A model generated the notes under the pieces. It was not told where the DNA came from and searched no databases. It saw only the letters and a program-made list of their open reading frames with translations. Positions 1-12,080 of a stretch of DNA of 64,000 bases are shown here, piece by piece (the stretch's first letter is position 1; the number at the start of each line of letters is the position of its first letter). Position numbers and translations under genes: made by a program. Origin of the DNA: Acanthacorydalis orientalis (Eukaryota > Arthropoda > Insecta > Megaloptera > Corydalidae); assembly GCA_034766995.1 (NCBI GenBank), contig CM068313.1, forward strand, positions 18,823,012 through 18,887,011, read 5' to 3'.

Positions 1-290
1 GAAGCATATTTCATATAATCAAAAACGACGTAATGTCTATTAAAATGTTTTCATAGAATTGCTTGTAAAAAATAATCTTAAATAATTTGAACTGAATCAT
101 TATAAACACAAGCACTTAATTGTATAAAATTATTAATATAACTCGTGTAATTTTTACTAAAAGATTAACTTGAACAATTGCTAAGTTTTTAAATGTTCAT
201 CGACCATGTCCCAAAAGTAACTCCTAAACTAGTTAATCCCTTGTGTTTGTAGTTGCATTTTTAAAAAAAATAATGCATACAAAATGGCTA
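1..290. other. AT-rich DNA, nothing assigned
   Basis: No gene or clear repeat is visible. The stretch lies just inside the piggyBac remnant, where the rest of the transposase should be on the minus strand. I could not follow transposase similarity past the stop at 288-290, so this is either badly decayed element or unrelated flanking DNA. Confidence 0.4.
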
Positions 291-649
291 TTTAAACTGA
301 AAGTATCTATTGGTTCCGTTCGTTACCGTTTTCCAAAAATGTTTGGTTAGAATTTCGTAGAATACATCTAAAACTGAAGCATTCTTTTCTAGTCCATGCT
401 TATTCCTGCTGCCTCTTCATTATCCCATACTGCTGGTTCATTATCACAATCTTGCCACTGCCAGTCATCTGCATTTTGTTCTGATAAAGAAATATCAATT
501 GAAGTATTACCAGTTTATTCACTCTCTGAACTAAATAGTCGTTTTACACGTCTTCGAGATCTCACAAATTTCTTTCTTTTTTCACTTTCAATACTTTTAT
601 CGCTTAAGAACTTATTTTCTTTTTTATTTTTTTCGTCCTCAATTTCAAT
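291..649 (-). pseudogene. piggyBac-like transposase N-terminal fragment, broken
   Basis: The minus strand encodes the acidic, Ser/Glu-rich N-terminal region expected before the DDE_Tnp_1_7 core. One frame (about 649 to 392) has a basic stretch with FVRSRRRVKRLFSSESE, then a stop, then LSEQNADDWQWQDCDNEP. After the stop at 389-391 a second frame continues with VLDVFYEILTKHFWKTV and then TNGTNRY, resembling the family motif in which a phenylalanine-rich helix precedes ETNRYA. It ends at a stop at 288-290. At least two in-frame stops and one frameshift make it non-functional. The catalytic aspartates are not present in the window. These residues are seen; the family assignment comes from knowledge of piggyBac transposases. 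Confidence 0.68.
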
Positions 650-778
650 TTTTTATTTTTTCCTCTACATTTTTTCAAGTAACAATTTAGCACAGATACA
701 ATTTCAAAAATGATCACTACACAATATGTATCTAATAGCTGACATATAAAACATGTGTAATTAACTTATATAAAAATT

Positions 779-840
779 TCACGAGTCTAACTCGTGATTT
801 ACTGATAAAATATTTTTATGCAGTTCACGAGTCAGACTCG
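779..840. repeat. Subterminal palindromes of the piggyBac remnant
   Basis: TCACGAGT (779-786) and ACTCGTGA (790-797) form a perfect 8-bp stem around 3 bases. CGAGTC (828-833) and GACTCG (835-840) form a 6-bp stem around 1 base. The shared CGAGTC core in two closely spaced dyads just inside the terminus fits transposase-binding subterminal repeats. Confidence 0.7.
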
Positions 841-862
841 GGACTCATCCACAAGGGGTTAA

Positions 863-3303
863 AAGTTCTAGAAAATCTTCATTAAAAAATAAATATTTTT
901 TTAAATAAAGAAAAGTGTTCATATTATAATGTCTTCTAATAATTAATCTCTGAACAAATATGATTTGAATAAAAGATATTTGAACAAATAATTATGCTCT
1001 TGTTTCCATAAATAGTACAATCGATCTATAGTACATGTATACATTGTAAATACTGTAATTAATATTTATTTTCGGACTGTCCGTAGAAGTTTTGAACATT
1101 CATATTTTATCAACTTGAAAAATATTCCTATACATTATGAATACTTCAAATAAGTCAAAACTTGTGTAGCACAAGCAACCATAAACTGATGAATTTTTAA
1201 TGATATCCATACAGGTGGTTGCGAACACGATCTATTGTTTATTTCCTGGCACAACTATTTCACTAGCTACTGATCCAATCATATTTTTTAACGCAATCTA
1301 CTATACGTGTTTATTTTATTTTGTTGACAAAATGATTTATGTACTCAACTATATCTTAATATATCATAACAATACATATCGTACATTAATAAGTGTACAA
1401 ATAGCATTAATGTGTTTCTTTGCACGGTATTTACGATATTAGATTTAGTATTTTAATAAAACTCACAACGTTATGATTTATAATTAGATATTGTTCTTTA
1501 TCTGAGATTATTTACACACGAATACACGTACATACAAACATTTCTCGACGCAGTGAAAAGAATATAATAAAGAATAATGCCCTCGAACTTACAATTAGAT
1601 ATTTTAAATAATGATTCTATTTTCATACCTCAAGACTGAACCGAACTACGCAAATGGGAGACATTAAGATCGTTCGCAAAATTTACTTCGTATTTTTTTA
1701 ACAGTGTGCGTGTTTTCGTGGAAAAATGCAAATAAAGTTGATTATTCGATTCATTTGTGCGTTTGTTTGCATGTGTTTAACTCTTTAACGTCTAAACGGT
1801 TTGCTCATTTTTTGTACAATTATTTACAGCTTATTTTCGTTTTAAATCTGACTCTTAGAGTATTTAATTTATTTTTATATCTTGCATAAAAATGTATTTT
1901 TAAAAAATGTATATAAAGAGAGAAAGAGAGTTTTGGGGAGCGGGGATATAATCATAGATCAAATAACAATTTTATAAATAATAGCGATAATTAAATAAGT
2001 GCACAAATAAATTTTCTTTGCTGTACGTAAGGATGATCCATTGTAATATGCATGAACATATCAACATATACAATAATTATTGATTGAATATATGGATAAT
2101 GAATATTTTGACGAAGTATGGGTATTAATTTATTTTTGAAAATATGTGAATACCCTTACGGAGCAGTTATTATTTTCATTTATCAACCAAATCACATTTT
2201 TCAAAACATTCAAATCATCATATCTTATTTAATTGCATAATTACTGTAATTGATTCTCGCTCAAATTCAATCAGCAAAATTGTAAAACGATATTTATTAT
2301 TTACATGTTTGAAAAAATGAAAAAAGTATCTGATTTTTGAACAATAATAAATCAGATCAAATTTGATAAACAGCTAAATCTATCGAACACAGTTTCATAG
2401 AAATAAAATAACTGAAAAAAGGTTAAAAACAAAACGTAAAAGGTTTACATTTTTTATACGAATAAAAATTAATCATAATTTTAGAACCAAATACATTAAT
2501 GTTTTGTATTATATCAATGAGCTGTGCGATCAAGTTTAAACGTACGAAATCTGTTAAAATATTCACGAGTTACTAATGCATGTTGAAGTTCCGCTGGCCG
2601 AAAATCCATATTAATAGCAAATTTAATTTCATAAACCAATATCCATACACTGATAAAAGTATAATACGCGAAAAATAAAAAACAAAACAAAGCCGTCGAT
2701 ACTTTATTCTTAAATTCGAAGCCGTTTCAATCGACAGGTCCATTAATTATTCATTACTCAGTTTATTTCGATTGCTGCGAACGTTTTTTCACAATAAATT
2801 GAATATTCAAATGTTATTTGATTGAATATTTTATAAATGTTAGCTCGATTTAATATCAATTCTTATTTTAATAGCATTATTTATAAAAAAAAAAATTAAA
2901 TACAAGCTATTTTTCAAACATCGATAAACGCCTTATAAATACATCAAAATTTTATCATTTATATATGTAGGAAAATATAGAATTTGGTCAAATTTGATAA
3001 ACTGTTTTAATTAAATATGGATGACTTTCAGAGCCAGTATTTTTTAAAAAAAACGATGAAACTAAGAAAACGCATTTATTATTATTTTGTTTGTTTATGT
3101 TGAATCTTTAAACATTTGTACAGGATAATATATTTGCTTTTAATACACCAAAACTTTACCACAATTTAATATTATGCATTCAAATATTAACGAAAATATT
3201 ATTATATTTGTATGTGGGTTTGTGTTTAAATACTATATTAATTTCATTAATTTATTATATTTATAGAAATTAGTTTATATGATTTTAATATATATTATAA
3301 TGT
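863..3303. other. AT-rich DNA without recognisable genes
   Basis: Several open frames of 60-80 codons occur here (1,200-1,442 and 1,704-1,889 on plus), but they have no recognisable domain, no splice context and the hydrophobic composition expected of AT-rich random sequence. A small perfect dyad CGGACTGTCCG lies at 1,073-1,083. Nothing else is supported. Confidence 0.5.
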
Positions 3304-3545
3304 TATATATATATATATATATATCAAATAAACAAATTGAATTATTTATCAATAAAATGAATAAATTTAGAATATGTTTAAATCGCGATTAAATTTTAAT
3401 CGGTAGAATGGACGCACCGATTATACTACACAAGAGTAAATCAACATCAATTTGTAATTTAAAAAAGTCATACGCTTGTGTTAATTATTAACACATAAAA
3501 TATGATTCGAAAATATACAGTGAAACAAAATAAAAAACGGAAGCG

Positions 3546-3890
3546 AGTAAAACATGATTTGAATTTACACCCATCGAGTTGGCTGGAACGATGTTGGTGC
3601 TGCCTGCCGGATATGAGGACGAAGGGGTCGGTAGACGGCGACAGACGGTCGAGGGTGGCAACGCGCAGCAGGGTGAGGCATGCTAACAGGCCGTTGGGCC
3701 CGACACCGATCAATGATTATGCCATTTGGTCGTGTGCTCATAGAGTCCCCGTGAATCCGGTGGTGTGAGACACTCTCGTGATCGACTAGATGGATGGATG
3801 GATGGATGGATGTTGTTATATAGGTTGTCCCCATATTGCATGTGGGGTCGATGTGCGACAGACAAGTTATAGTGGCCGGCCACCAGCTTC
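3546..3890. other. GC-richer island, possible exon or conserved element
   Basis: This island stands out from its AT-rich surroundings. On the minus strand a frame from about 3,713 down to 3,570 is open for about 48 codons and uses mostly C or G in third positions; it includes IGVGPNGLLACLTLLRVATL, a hydrophobic stretch. No ATG opens it, and upstream stops lie close. A possible splice donor, GGTGTAAAT, follows near 3,568 on the minus strand. The opposite strand is also open, so the coding reading is uncertain. I do not recognise a family. Alternatives are a conserved regulatory element or an old mobile-element fragment. Confidence 0.35.
3789..3812. repeat. (GATG)n microsatellite
   Basis: About six tandem copies of the tetranucleotide GATG lie within the GC-richer island, distinct from the (TA)n tracts elsewhere. 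Confidence 0.9.
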
Positions 3891-4142
3891 AAATCTGCAT
3901 TTCAAAATAATTGATATTTTTAGACGTAACTAAATAACAATATCGATCAACGGCATTATATACTCACTTAACGAACAAAAAAATTTAGTTATGTGTTTAT
4001 TTTTAACTTGTTCGTGTTGTTCTTTAAACAGCATTTGCAAAATGAATCATACTGGATGAATAGATTCAATTTTAGGGTAAAGTCCGTTGCGTCATATTTT
4101 CATCAATAAATTTTAACTGAGAAATTATTACATTCGCGTATG

Positions 4143-4146
<4 letters not shown>

Positions 4147-4202
<56 letters not shown>
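4147..4202. repeat. (TA)n microsatellite
   Basis: Uninterrupted TA dinucleotide run of about 28 units, followed by a short AGAGAG tail. Confidence 0.97.
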
Positions 4203-4205
<3 letters not shown>

Positions 4206-4554
4206 AGAGATAAATAAACAAACACCATACTTATTCTTAAGTAAAAAATTGAAAAAATGCATATTATTAAATTTATAAATTATTGACGTCCATATATCCT
4301 TTTTATAGACATTATATTCTTAACAGAATTATACACTTATACATACATGCATACATACATACATATATATAATGTATTTGTATAAATGTGTGTGAATGTA
4401 TTATATATACTACTGAACTTCCTTCTTTTGTAAAATATAAGTACATGAAACATTTTTGTCTGCACTAACAAAAAGGAAATGAAAAATTCTCAGAAGTTTC
4501 TCTTCGTTTTTTACGTAAAAGTACTTCTGCTAACCGATATCTTAATAAACCCTA

Positions 4555-4561
<7 letters not shown>

Positions 4562-4605
<44 letters not shown>
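4562..4605. repeat. (TA)n microsatellite
   Basis: Uninterrupted run of about 22 TA units. Confidence 0.97.
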
Positions 4606-4609
<4 letters not shown>

Positions 4610-4744
4610 CTACGTTATATTTTAAAATGTATATTTCATGAATTTAAATTAGTTACAGCTTTTAACACATAATAATATAACTTTCTCAAAATGTGAAACC
4701 CTGTAGAAACACATTAACGTGTATGCTCTTATATCAAGGTAGTT

Positions 4745-4815
4745 CATAAACCCAAATTGGAACTCTTGACCTATTGGCCACTAGTTCGTCGTACTAACCA
4801 CTCATCTAGAATGAC
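4745..4815 (-). mobile_element. tRNA-derived SINE-like copy
   Basis: The minus strand carries a tRNA-like segment. An A-box-like TAGATGAGTGG lies at 4,798-4,808 and a B-box-like AGTTCCAATTT at 4,754-4,764, at internal-promoter spacing. It aligns without gaps from A box to B box with the segment at 19,817-19,890, and the 5' part (GGAAGTCATTCTAGA) also resembles that copy. The B box has lost the GGTTCGA consensus and the arms do not pair well, so this is not a working tRNA gene. Such internal promoters are recognised by RNA polymerase III in intact SINEs; this copy looks decayed. A lone tRNA pseudogene is the alternative. Confidence 0.55.
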
Positions 4816-5248
4816 TTCCCATTTACTATTATCGACAGAAACCTTTTTTATGTTGAACTCAATAACTTTCAAAGAAACCATTTTCTACCTTTTAGTATTT
4901 TCTTCTTTCTTTTGTTCTGTGGTTTGTATTTTGTAAACCATGAATGGATTTTTTTATAATTAAATTGCTTACATTTTATAATTAAAAATATTCTTTTTCT
5001 GATTAAATATCCCTTTAGAGACACCTCCACATAGTAATCATTAATGTATACAGTCTAATCCACAAATCAGAAATGAAAAAAACTGTTGTCGCATAGAAAA
5101 CAATGGCTCATTAAATATGTAATGATTTATTGTAGATAGATATCTTTTTTGTTTTAAAATAATTTTACAAAAGTTGTACAAAACGTTTATTGAATATAAA
5201 ATGATGTTAAGTTCTATAATATATCAATAAAATTGATAATATTGATAC

Positions 5249-5296
<48 letters not shown>

Positions 5297-5638
5297 AAGT
5301 ATTTATATAAAGTATTTTTTAGATATGCATTCAACACATATCCTAAAAGTGTCGCAATTAACCTCTAAAAATATTTTTGATAAATGCAGAATACGAGAAT
5401 AAACAAATATTTAACATTACTCGATATGTATATATATATATATATACACACGTATATATAATGTTTACAATTACAATATATTACAACAAAATTATATAAT
5501 TGAATATATTATTATACATTACTTAAATACTTATTGCCCCATTTTATCAGTGAGAAATTAGTAAATTAACATTGCGGTTATTTTGTTACATATTTTCAAT
5601 AAAGTTGAAGAGAATTTGTAAGTCCATTTTACATAAAC
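4816..5638. other. AT-rich DNA with short (TA)n tracts
   Basis: (TA)n tracts lie at 5,253-5,293 and about 5,429-5,446. No gene or other structure is supported. Confidence 0.5.
5253..5293. repeat. (TA)n microsatellite
   Basis: Run of about 20 TA units. Confidence 0.97.
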
Positions 5639-5830
5639 ATTATTTCTTTCCGATGGGACAAATTAAATTCGACAAGCCGGTATTGTCTTCGCACCCTTAT
5701 TTTCGATGTTGAACAGCCTCGAGGGAACCAATTACTGAAACTTTAAATGGGTTGCCTCAAAGTATGTTATGTACGGTGTCGTTGTATTACATTTAGACAT
5801 TAGGTTATTATTAATAAAACGTTTTATGTA
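5639..5830. other. GC-richer island, function unknown
   Basis: This patch is visibly richer in C and G than its flanks and free of simple repeats. No frame is convincingly coding. It could be a conserved non-coding element or an old repeat; cross-species alignment would decide. Confidence 0.3.
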
Positions 5831-7429
5831 AACTCGTTGTGAATATGAGTAGGAAAATAAGTGTTCTTAAAAGCTTTTTTGTACAAATTATGATTGAGAA
5901 AAAAGAACGTAAAAGTGTGTTGAAAAAATTAACGCTTTGTATTCATAGAGAATATTATCTTCCATTATGGCTGTTGATGTACCTTCGGAAATTTTATTTT
6001 ATTTTTTATCATTGTAGAATAAATATATTAAAAATTATAAAAATTAAACTTGACATTTTTATAGTGACTTTTTAAATTATTAATTATATAGAAACTTCTA
6101 TTTTTAACAATTTTTAAATCCTGTAATAAAATGATAAGCGTAAAATAACGAATTGCAAAAGTGTAGTTTCAGTTTCAAATGTGAAATCAATATTTAATAT
6201 TCATTAAAGTGATATGAAAAATGATATTACTTTCAATAAATATAAATTATGCAATATGATCACTTTTAGTTCATATTAATGTCATAACTTTTTTACAATA
6301 ACGAAATGTAATTAAATAATAAATAATTGTAAATTCAAAGAACAGTAACCGATCAGTGAACTAGAATGTGCACAAATGAAATGGTATTAAAGCTGTATCT
6401 CTCTCATAAATTAACTTAGAATTTGTTGAAAGTCGAATACAACAAAGAATTTCTTTTATATCATCTTAAAACTTTTAAAATTTCCGAATACATATTTTTT
6501 AATTTTTAAAAATCTTTCATGTTATTCTACCAGATTCGTTCATTAACAGAGTCAAGTTTACATTATTTCATGTTTAAAACTTTCCACTTCACTAGACGTT
6601 TTGTATTCCTAATATAAAAAACCTATTAATGTAACGAATTTTTTTATTGTCAATCAAAAAAAAAATAGAATCAGCAATAAAATAAGTATAATGAAATAAA
6701 AATATTATATATATATATATCCATATGAAAATAAATTAATTGCAAACATTCAATTAAAATATTTTAAAATTTTAAATCCTAAAACAATGCGCAAAAAATA
6801 TTTAACAATTAAATATCTGGAAAAATATCAAAATGTAAATATTTTTCAATACAGTTAAAAATTATTTTTCCTTGCGTAAAACATCAATATTCCAAAAAAT
6901 TGTCTTCGTAATACTGAAAGATTTTTTTTACATTAATAAATACTAATTCATCATTATATTTTTATTGAACCTTATATAGCAAAAAAAAAGTTGTAAAATA
7001 TAAAGATTACAAAAGTACAAAAAATTCAGTTCAACGCATAAAAAGTTTGACATTTATTTCCTCAATCGAAGATAATCATATATCAGTCATTTTTAATGAA
7101 TAATACAGTTTACTAAATTTGAAATATTTATCCAAAATCTTTATTATTTCATGGCCATTTTCTACGTTTAAAAAACAATAATAATTTTTATCAATGAAAT
7201 TATATATATGAACTGAAGTGTCATATCATTAATAAACACATCAGTAATCATTAATATATATTTGATTAATTTTATAAAGCAACAATACGTTTACTACAGA
7301 CATGTTCCATCTTCATAACAACAAAAGTTGCACCCAATTGCTAATTTTTTAACAGAATCGAACATTATGTCTTTAATATAAATAGTCCATCAGCAGATAA
7401 TCGCCAACGATAACTCAGCAAATGAAGTG
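5831..7429. other. AT-rich DNA, nothing assigned
   Basis: A 78-codon plus frame at 5,839-6,075 is Lys/Ile/Phe-rich and looks like chance. A short (TA)n run is at about 6,704-6,720. No other feature is supported. Confidence 0.5.
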
Positions 7430-7700
7430 ACATATTCACTCTCTTCCGCAACTACCAACATAACGGAACCACCGACCCACCACCCTGTTGTACAAGACAT
7501 TCAGTTGTCCCGTACAACTTATTGTTGCCCTGTTAAATACGCTCCGTCTCTCTGACATGTGATATTGTCCGAAGATGAACGACCTCTAATTCGGTTTATT
7601 GTTCTCCGTAAAGACAATGTCGTTACCACTCGCCGCCTGAAGGCGGATGCAACCTTTTGTTCAATGGATTGAACCGAATCAATTTGACGAATTACACTCT
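7430..7700. other. GC-richer island with a perfect small hairpin
   Basis: A sharply GC-richer block sits in otherwise AT-rich DNA. It contains CCGCCT-GA-AGGCGG (7,633-7,646), a perfect 6-bp stem with a 2-base loop. No long open frame or splice pattern is evident. A conserved regulatory element or a non-coding exon is plausible. The hairpin could also be a rho-like or decay-related RNA structure only if the region is transcribed, which is not shown. Confidence 0.35.
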
Positions 7701-8642
7701 ACACCCCGAGCTAAATATAAAAAAGTCAAATGTTGCAAACGCACATGTTGCCAATGAAATATTTATGAAGGTATTCATAAAGATGAGCGTCAATATAAAT
7801 GGTTTAAATTGACGGAGTCTTATCACTTTCTAAATTTTACTTTGTAATTTATTATAAACCCCCGGCGTTCTTGAAATGACCTAACGAATTTGATAGATTG
7901 TATAACTATCATGATAATTCATCTTTTTCGTTTTTTTCAGGATAAAAAGAACACAATTTTTAAACTAAATATTCACACTTATTTTCAAATTTGAAATTTT
8001 GTTCTCATATTAATATATTTGACAAATTTTTGGCAATAATGTGTTTTTTTTCAATTAATCGACTTTCTACTCTCTATATTATCTTTTATAATGATTTAAT
8101 TCATTCATTCTTCTAATTACAAAATATAAATATCATTCATTTATTTGTAGTGTATAAAAATGTTTCATACATAAAAAAAATCAAGCTTGAATATGCTCTA
8201 CAAAAGTTAATTAAAAAATATTTAAGTGTATTGTTAAAATGAATTTCTTAATAAATAATTATTTTTCAAAGAAAACATTTTTAATACTTTTCCTTATAAA
8301 CAACAATATTACATATCACGTTATATATAAAGCCCTAGATTAGCCAAAATATATAGCACGATTATAAAGTCCTCAAAATGATAGCTTTACTTATCATAAA
8401 AATAATAATAAACCGAAATGTGAAATAAATAAAATCGATTAATTTTTTCATTATATTAATAAGAAAAAGGCAAGATAGGCAAGTTTTATACTAAAAACGA
8501 GAAAGTGAAAAAAAATTAAATAAAAAGTAATAAATGTTATACGATTAATTTTCTGACAATACAGAATAGCTGATAAAAGTATAAACCATGGAAGAAAAAA
8601 TATAATTATAAAAAAATTAATGGAACAGATAACATTTACAAA
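7701..8642. other. AT-rich DNA, nothing assigned
   Basis: No coding, RNA or mobile-element signal was found. The minus frame at 8,451-8,663 is dominated by Phe, Ile and Leu and is judged to be chance. Confidence 0.5.
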
Positions 8643-8649
8643 CATACGC

Positions 8650-9017
<368 letters not shown>

Positions 9018-10905
9018 ATATGTGTACATTTCAAAAAGCATTTAAGAAATAATTTGAAATATTTTATAACATTATGAAAGTTAAAACAATTGTTTTAATA
9101 TTTTTCGAATTTTTCACAAAATCCTTTATAGTATGGAGAACTTACATAAATAATTAATGATATGACTAATGAGTTAATCCTTTTCTAATACATTGTTGAT
9201 CTGATTATAGATAGCCCCGCTGTTCAAAACATAAAAACTGTTTTTGAGATACACAACAGAATTTCTACAAAGAAATATCGTAACGGTTCAGTTTGAGAAT
9301 ATTCTTAAACTTGAATGTTAAAGCTCCAATGACTCTGTTAATCACCTCTAACTAACCATAATTACGTGACTGTAAAGATATACTTATTTACTGGAATTTT
9401 CATTCTAAATTTTTTTTTTTTTTTTGATAAAAAAGTTTGATTTTTCATATAAATGGTGCAATTGAAGTAAAATCTTAGATTTGAAAGCATACAAATTATT
9501 ATGTCAAAGTATAAATCTAACTGATAATAAAAAGTATCCGTTATTGGTAAAATTACTTTCACAATAAATTTATTATTAAATATAATATTGATTCTAAATA
9601 AAATACTAAAATTATGCATATCTTCATAAATTTATTCAATATTACTATATAGACAATCGTCTCGTTGGAATAGACTATCAAAATTGAATAATATCAAATA
9701 TCTTGTTATATTTGAATATTTTAAACGTAAGATTATACTTATCGTATAGAACATAACTGGAGTATCGAAACACGAAATCGTGTTATAACTATTTTTAAAC
9801 GTGATACTCGAGTGAATACAAATATTCGTATCTATTTAATAATATCTTATATGAGTAAATTTCAAATCTGAAACACAAGAACGATGTATAAAACTTCATA
9901 CAATAAGAAAAAAATCAACGAACAATCACTTGTAAATAATTATAACAATAGACGAGGAACTATGCATATAAATGGATACGAACAAGCATTTTAATGAAGC
10001 GATAAGGAAAATAAAAAGAATGAAAACTGTAAATACCAGTTACCAATTACCATACATATAAGCATGTGTATATATATATATATACAAAGAATATGTGTAC
10101 ATAAAATGATTTAATATAATTGGCCTTTTGACACTTGTATTACTGATATTGGCTCACAGGTAAACGTTCAACTAAGCTACTCAGACTTTGTACTATGCTT
10201 CATCATCATCCTAAACATGTTATAGAGATGGCAGGACTTAAATAATTCACTGTTGTGCATCTTGTTCAGAAATGGCGAATATATCAAACTTTAGATCCGA
10301 AATTCGCTGTACACCCATTTATCATTCTGAAGAGTAATAATTTATAAATTTAATTAATTATATAACTTAAATACTGCCAAATCAACTATAATTGTAAGTA
10401 AATTTTGTACACATTTTTTTAGAATATAAATAAATATAGATCTTTTAATAGACGATTGTTTATTTTAATTCTTTATTAATATTTTCAATTAGAAAACTAA
10501 TACAAAGTTTCTTAATCATAAATTTAGATTACTGTTGGTTTTATATCATAGTTATCAAATGCAGTCATTAAAAATATTAATCGAATAATATCAGAATTCT
10601 GCACACTATTAAAAATAATCTTTTAAAAACACATTTCAATCGTATGTTTTCTATATTATTTCGACAAACAAATAATTTTAATCGAAGTGAAAGTATAAGA
10701 ATATAATTTAAATTCATATTATATGATTTTTATTTATTAAATTTTATAAATATTATAAATGCTTAGGATAATCTTTTCAATAGTAGACAAGAAACACTCT
10801 TTCACATGAATATTGAATAGAATAGAATATTAGTGAATACAGAATTCTATTAAGCATACTTTCTTTTTCTTTATATATCAGCAACAGTAGCAGCAATATT
10901 CTCTG
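9018..10905. other. AT-rich DNA without recognisable genes
   Basis: Contains a T-homopolymer near 9,412-9,425 and a short (TA)n run at about 10,069-10,083. An 85-codon minus frame at 9,362-9,619 has no recognisable features. Nothing else is supported. Confidence 0.5.
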
Positions 10906-11445
10906 TCAATCCACTGCCTGAATAAAGGCCTCTTCCATGATTTTCCATTTTGTACGATTGAATGCCTCTCTTTTCCACTGATTTCCAACAAACTTTTTAA
11001 TTTCCTTATCCCACTGGTTCATTGATCTCTTCCTTGGTCTTTTTATATACTTTGGTTCCCAATTAATAATGTCTGTTGTCCATTGGTTATCTTACATATA
11101 TAGAAACACATATTCAGAAAGAGAGAAAGAGTATTTTTTCACATGAAATTATAATTTCTAGTTCATTTTGTAAATCTTCTCTTCTTGCAACATAGCCCAC
11201 CCATTTCCATTTCAGACTCTTCATTCTTCTTATTATATCTGTAACTCCAGTCTGTTTTCGTATCCATTCTATTCTTTTCCTAACTCTTTTTGTTATTTCC
11301 TAGTAGGCATATTTCCATACTTCTCTGTATTTTTTGGAGTCTCTGAATGATTGTGTCGTTAAGCACTCATGTTTCGCAGGCGTGGGTCAGAACTGGTACT
11401 ATACATTGATCTAATACTTTTTTCTTCAAACAGAGTGGGATTATT
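10906..11445 (-). mobile_element. Non-LTR retrotransposon 3' end, decayed reverse-transcriptase C-terminus
   Basis: Three blocks on the minus strand match the order of the C-terminal region of insect endonuclease/reverse-transcriptase proteins. First (about 11,440-11,300): KKKVLDQCIVPVLTHACET, ending in a stop where tryptophan is usual. Second, after a frameshift (about 11,280-11,170): RKQTGVTDIIRRMKSLKWKW, then VGYVARRED. Third (about 11,085-10,906): QWTTDI, then KKFVGNQWKREAFNRTKW and the natural-looking end EEAFIQAVD with stop at 10,906-10,908. Between the second and third blocks about 80 bp does not match the expected linker and includes a duplicated 64-bp segment. The catalytic YxDD region lies outside this fragment. 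Stops and frameshift make it inactive. The clade was not determined. Confidence 0.82.
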
Positions 11446-11449
11446 GATT

Positions 11450-11502
<53 letters not shown>

Positions 11503-11561
11503 AGAGAGAGAGTACTTTTTCACATAAAATTATAATTACTAGTTCATTTTGTAAATCTTCT
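11117..11561. repeat. Duplicated 62-64 bp segment flanking RT fragment and (TA)n
   Basis: Two direct, nearly identical copies lie at 11,117-11,180 and 11,500-11,561. Both start with GAAAGAGAGA, contain TCACAT(G/A)AAATTATAATT and end GTTCATTTTGTAAATCTTCT. The first interrupts the retrotransposon remnant; the second follows the (TA)n at 11,453-11,499. Repair-associated or slippage duplication is likely. Confidence 0.85.
11453..11499. repeat. (TA)n microsatellite
   Basis: About 23 TA units followed by a GAAAGAGAGAGAG tail. Confidence 0.97.
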
Positions 11562-11639
11562 TAAGTCATTTTATGGATGCTTGCATTTTTCACTTCGTAT
11601 AATAGCTAGTAACATGGATATACGCACAAAGGAAACAAT

Positions 11640-12080
11640 TATCATGATATTGAATCAAAGATAATTTTCTTACGAGCAATAAACCGTACGAGTCTTTAAC
11701 TCGAGGGTCACGACTAAATAAGATTTATCTAGTTTCGGACAATACCTTTACTTTAAGTTCAGCGTATGCAGTACGACAAAATCGGTCCAAACCATTAAGC
11801 AAAGGGTTTTACGTGTATATATTGCAAGACAAAGCGTCATCATTCCTAGTAGTTAAGTTTAAGAACGTCGTATATGAGAACGCCTGCATTATGTCTACCG
11901 CATCGTGCACGTAATAAACTCGCACGACTTTCCACTTCCGGCGTGTTTATGGATCCTGCAATAAACTCTGATCATATCAGGTTCCTTGCAAAAGTAGCTG
12001 CTAAGTCGTCAGATTACTTCATGATATAAGGAGTCTGTTAATGTGAATGTGAATAATCATAACACCATACTCCGTGCTCC
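11640..12080. other. GC-richer island, possible regulatory element
   Basis: This stretch is GC-richer and more complex than its flanks, with no simple repeats and no convincing open frame. It holds several TTTAT/AATAAAC-type motifs (for example GTTTATGG at about 11,945 and GCAATAAAC at about 11,958) and the dyad TGATCATATCA, which could be homeodomain-like sites, but such motifs are common by chance. Its role is unknown. Confidence 0.3.

Larger units (their letters stand above)
291..862 (-). mobile_element. Truncated piggyBac-like DNA transposon, one terminus plus N-terminal transposase remnant
   Basis: Read on the minus strand, the element starts at a TTAA (859-862), the target site of piggyBac elements, followed by CCCCTTGTGG, which resembles the CCCTTTG-type terminal repeat of this family. 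Two short palindromes built on CGAGTC (779-797 and 828-840) lie just inside, like the subterminal repeats of piggyBac ends. A decayed transposase frame follows. Only this end was found; no matching second terminus with TTAA is seen to the left, so the copy is truncated or runs out of the window. The family call rests on the combination of TTAA, terminal motif and transposase-like residues, and was not checked against a database. Confidence 0.72.
3813..4744. other. AT-rich DNA with two (TA)n tracts
   Basis: Apart from the (TA)n tracts at 4,147-4,202 and 4,562-4,605 and a short (CATA) run near 4,341-4,365, nothing coding or structured is seen. Confidence 0.5.

Noticed and set aside
396..713. 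105-codon plus-strand frame
   Set aside because: It is antisense to the piggyBac transposase remnant, whose minus-strand residues explain the openness.
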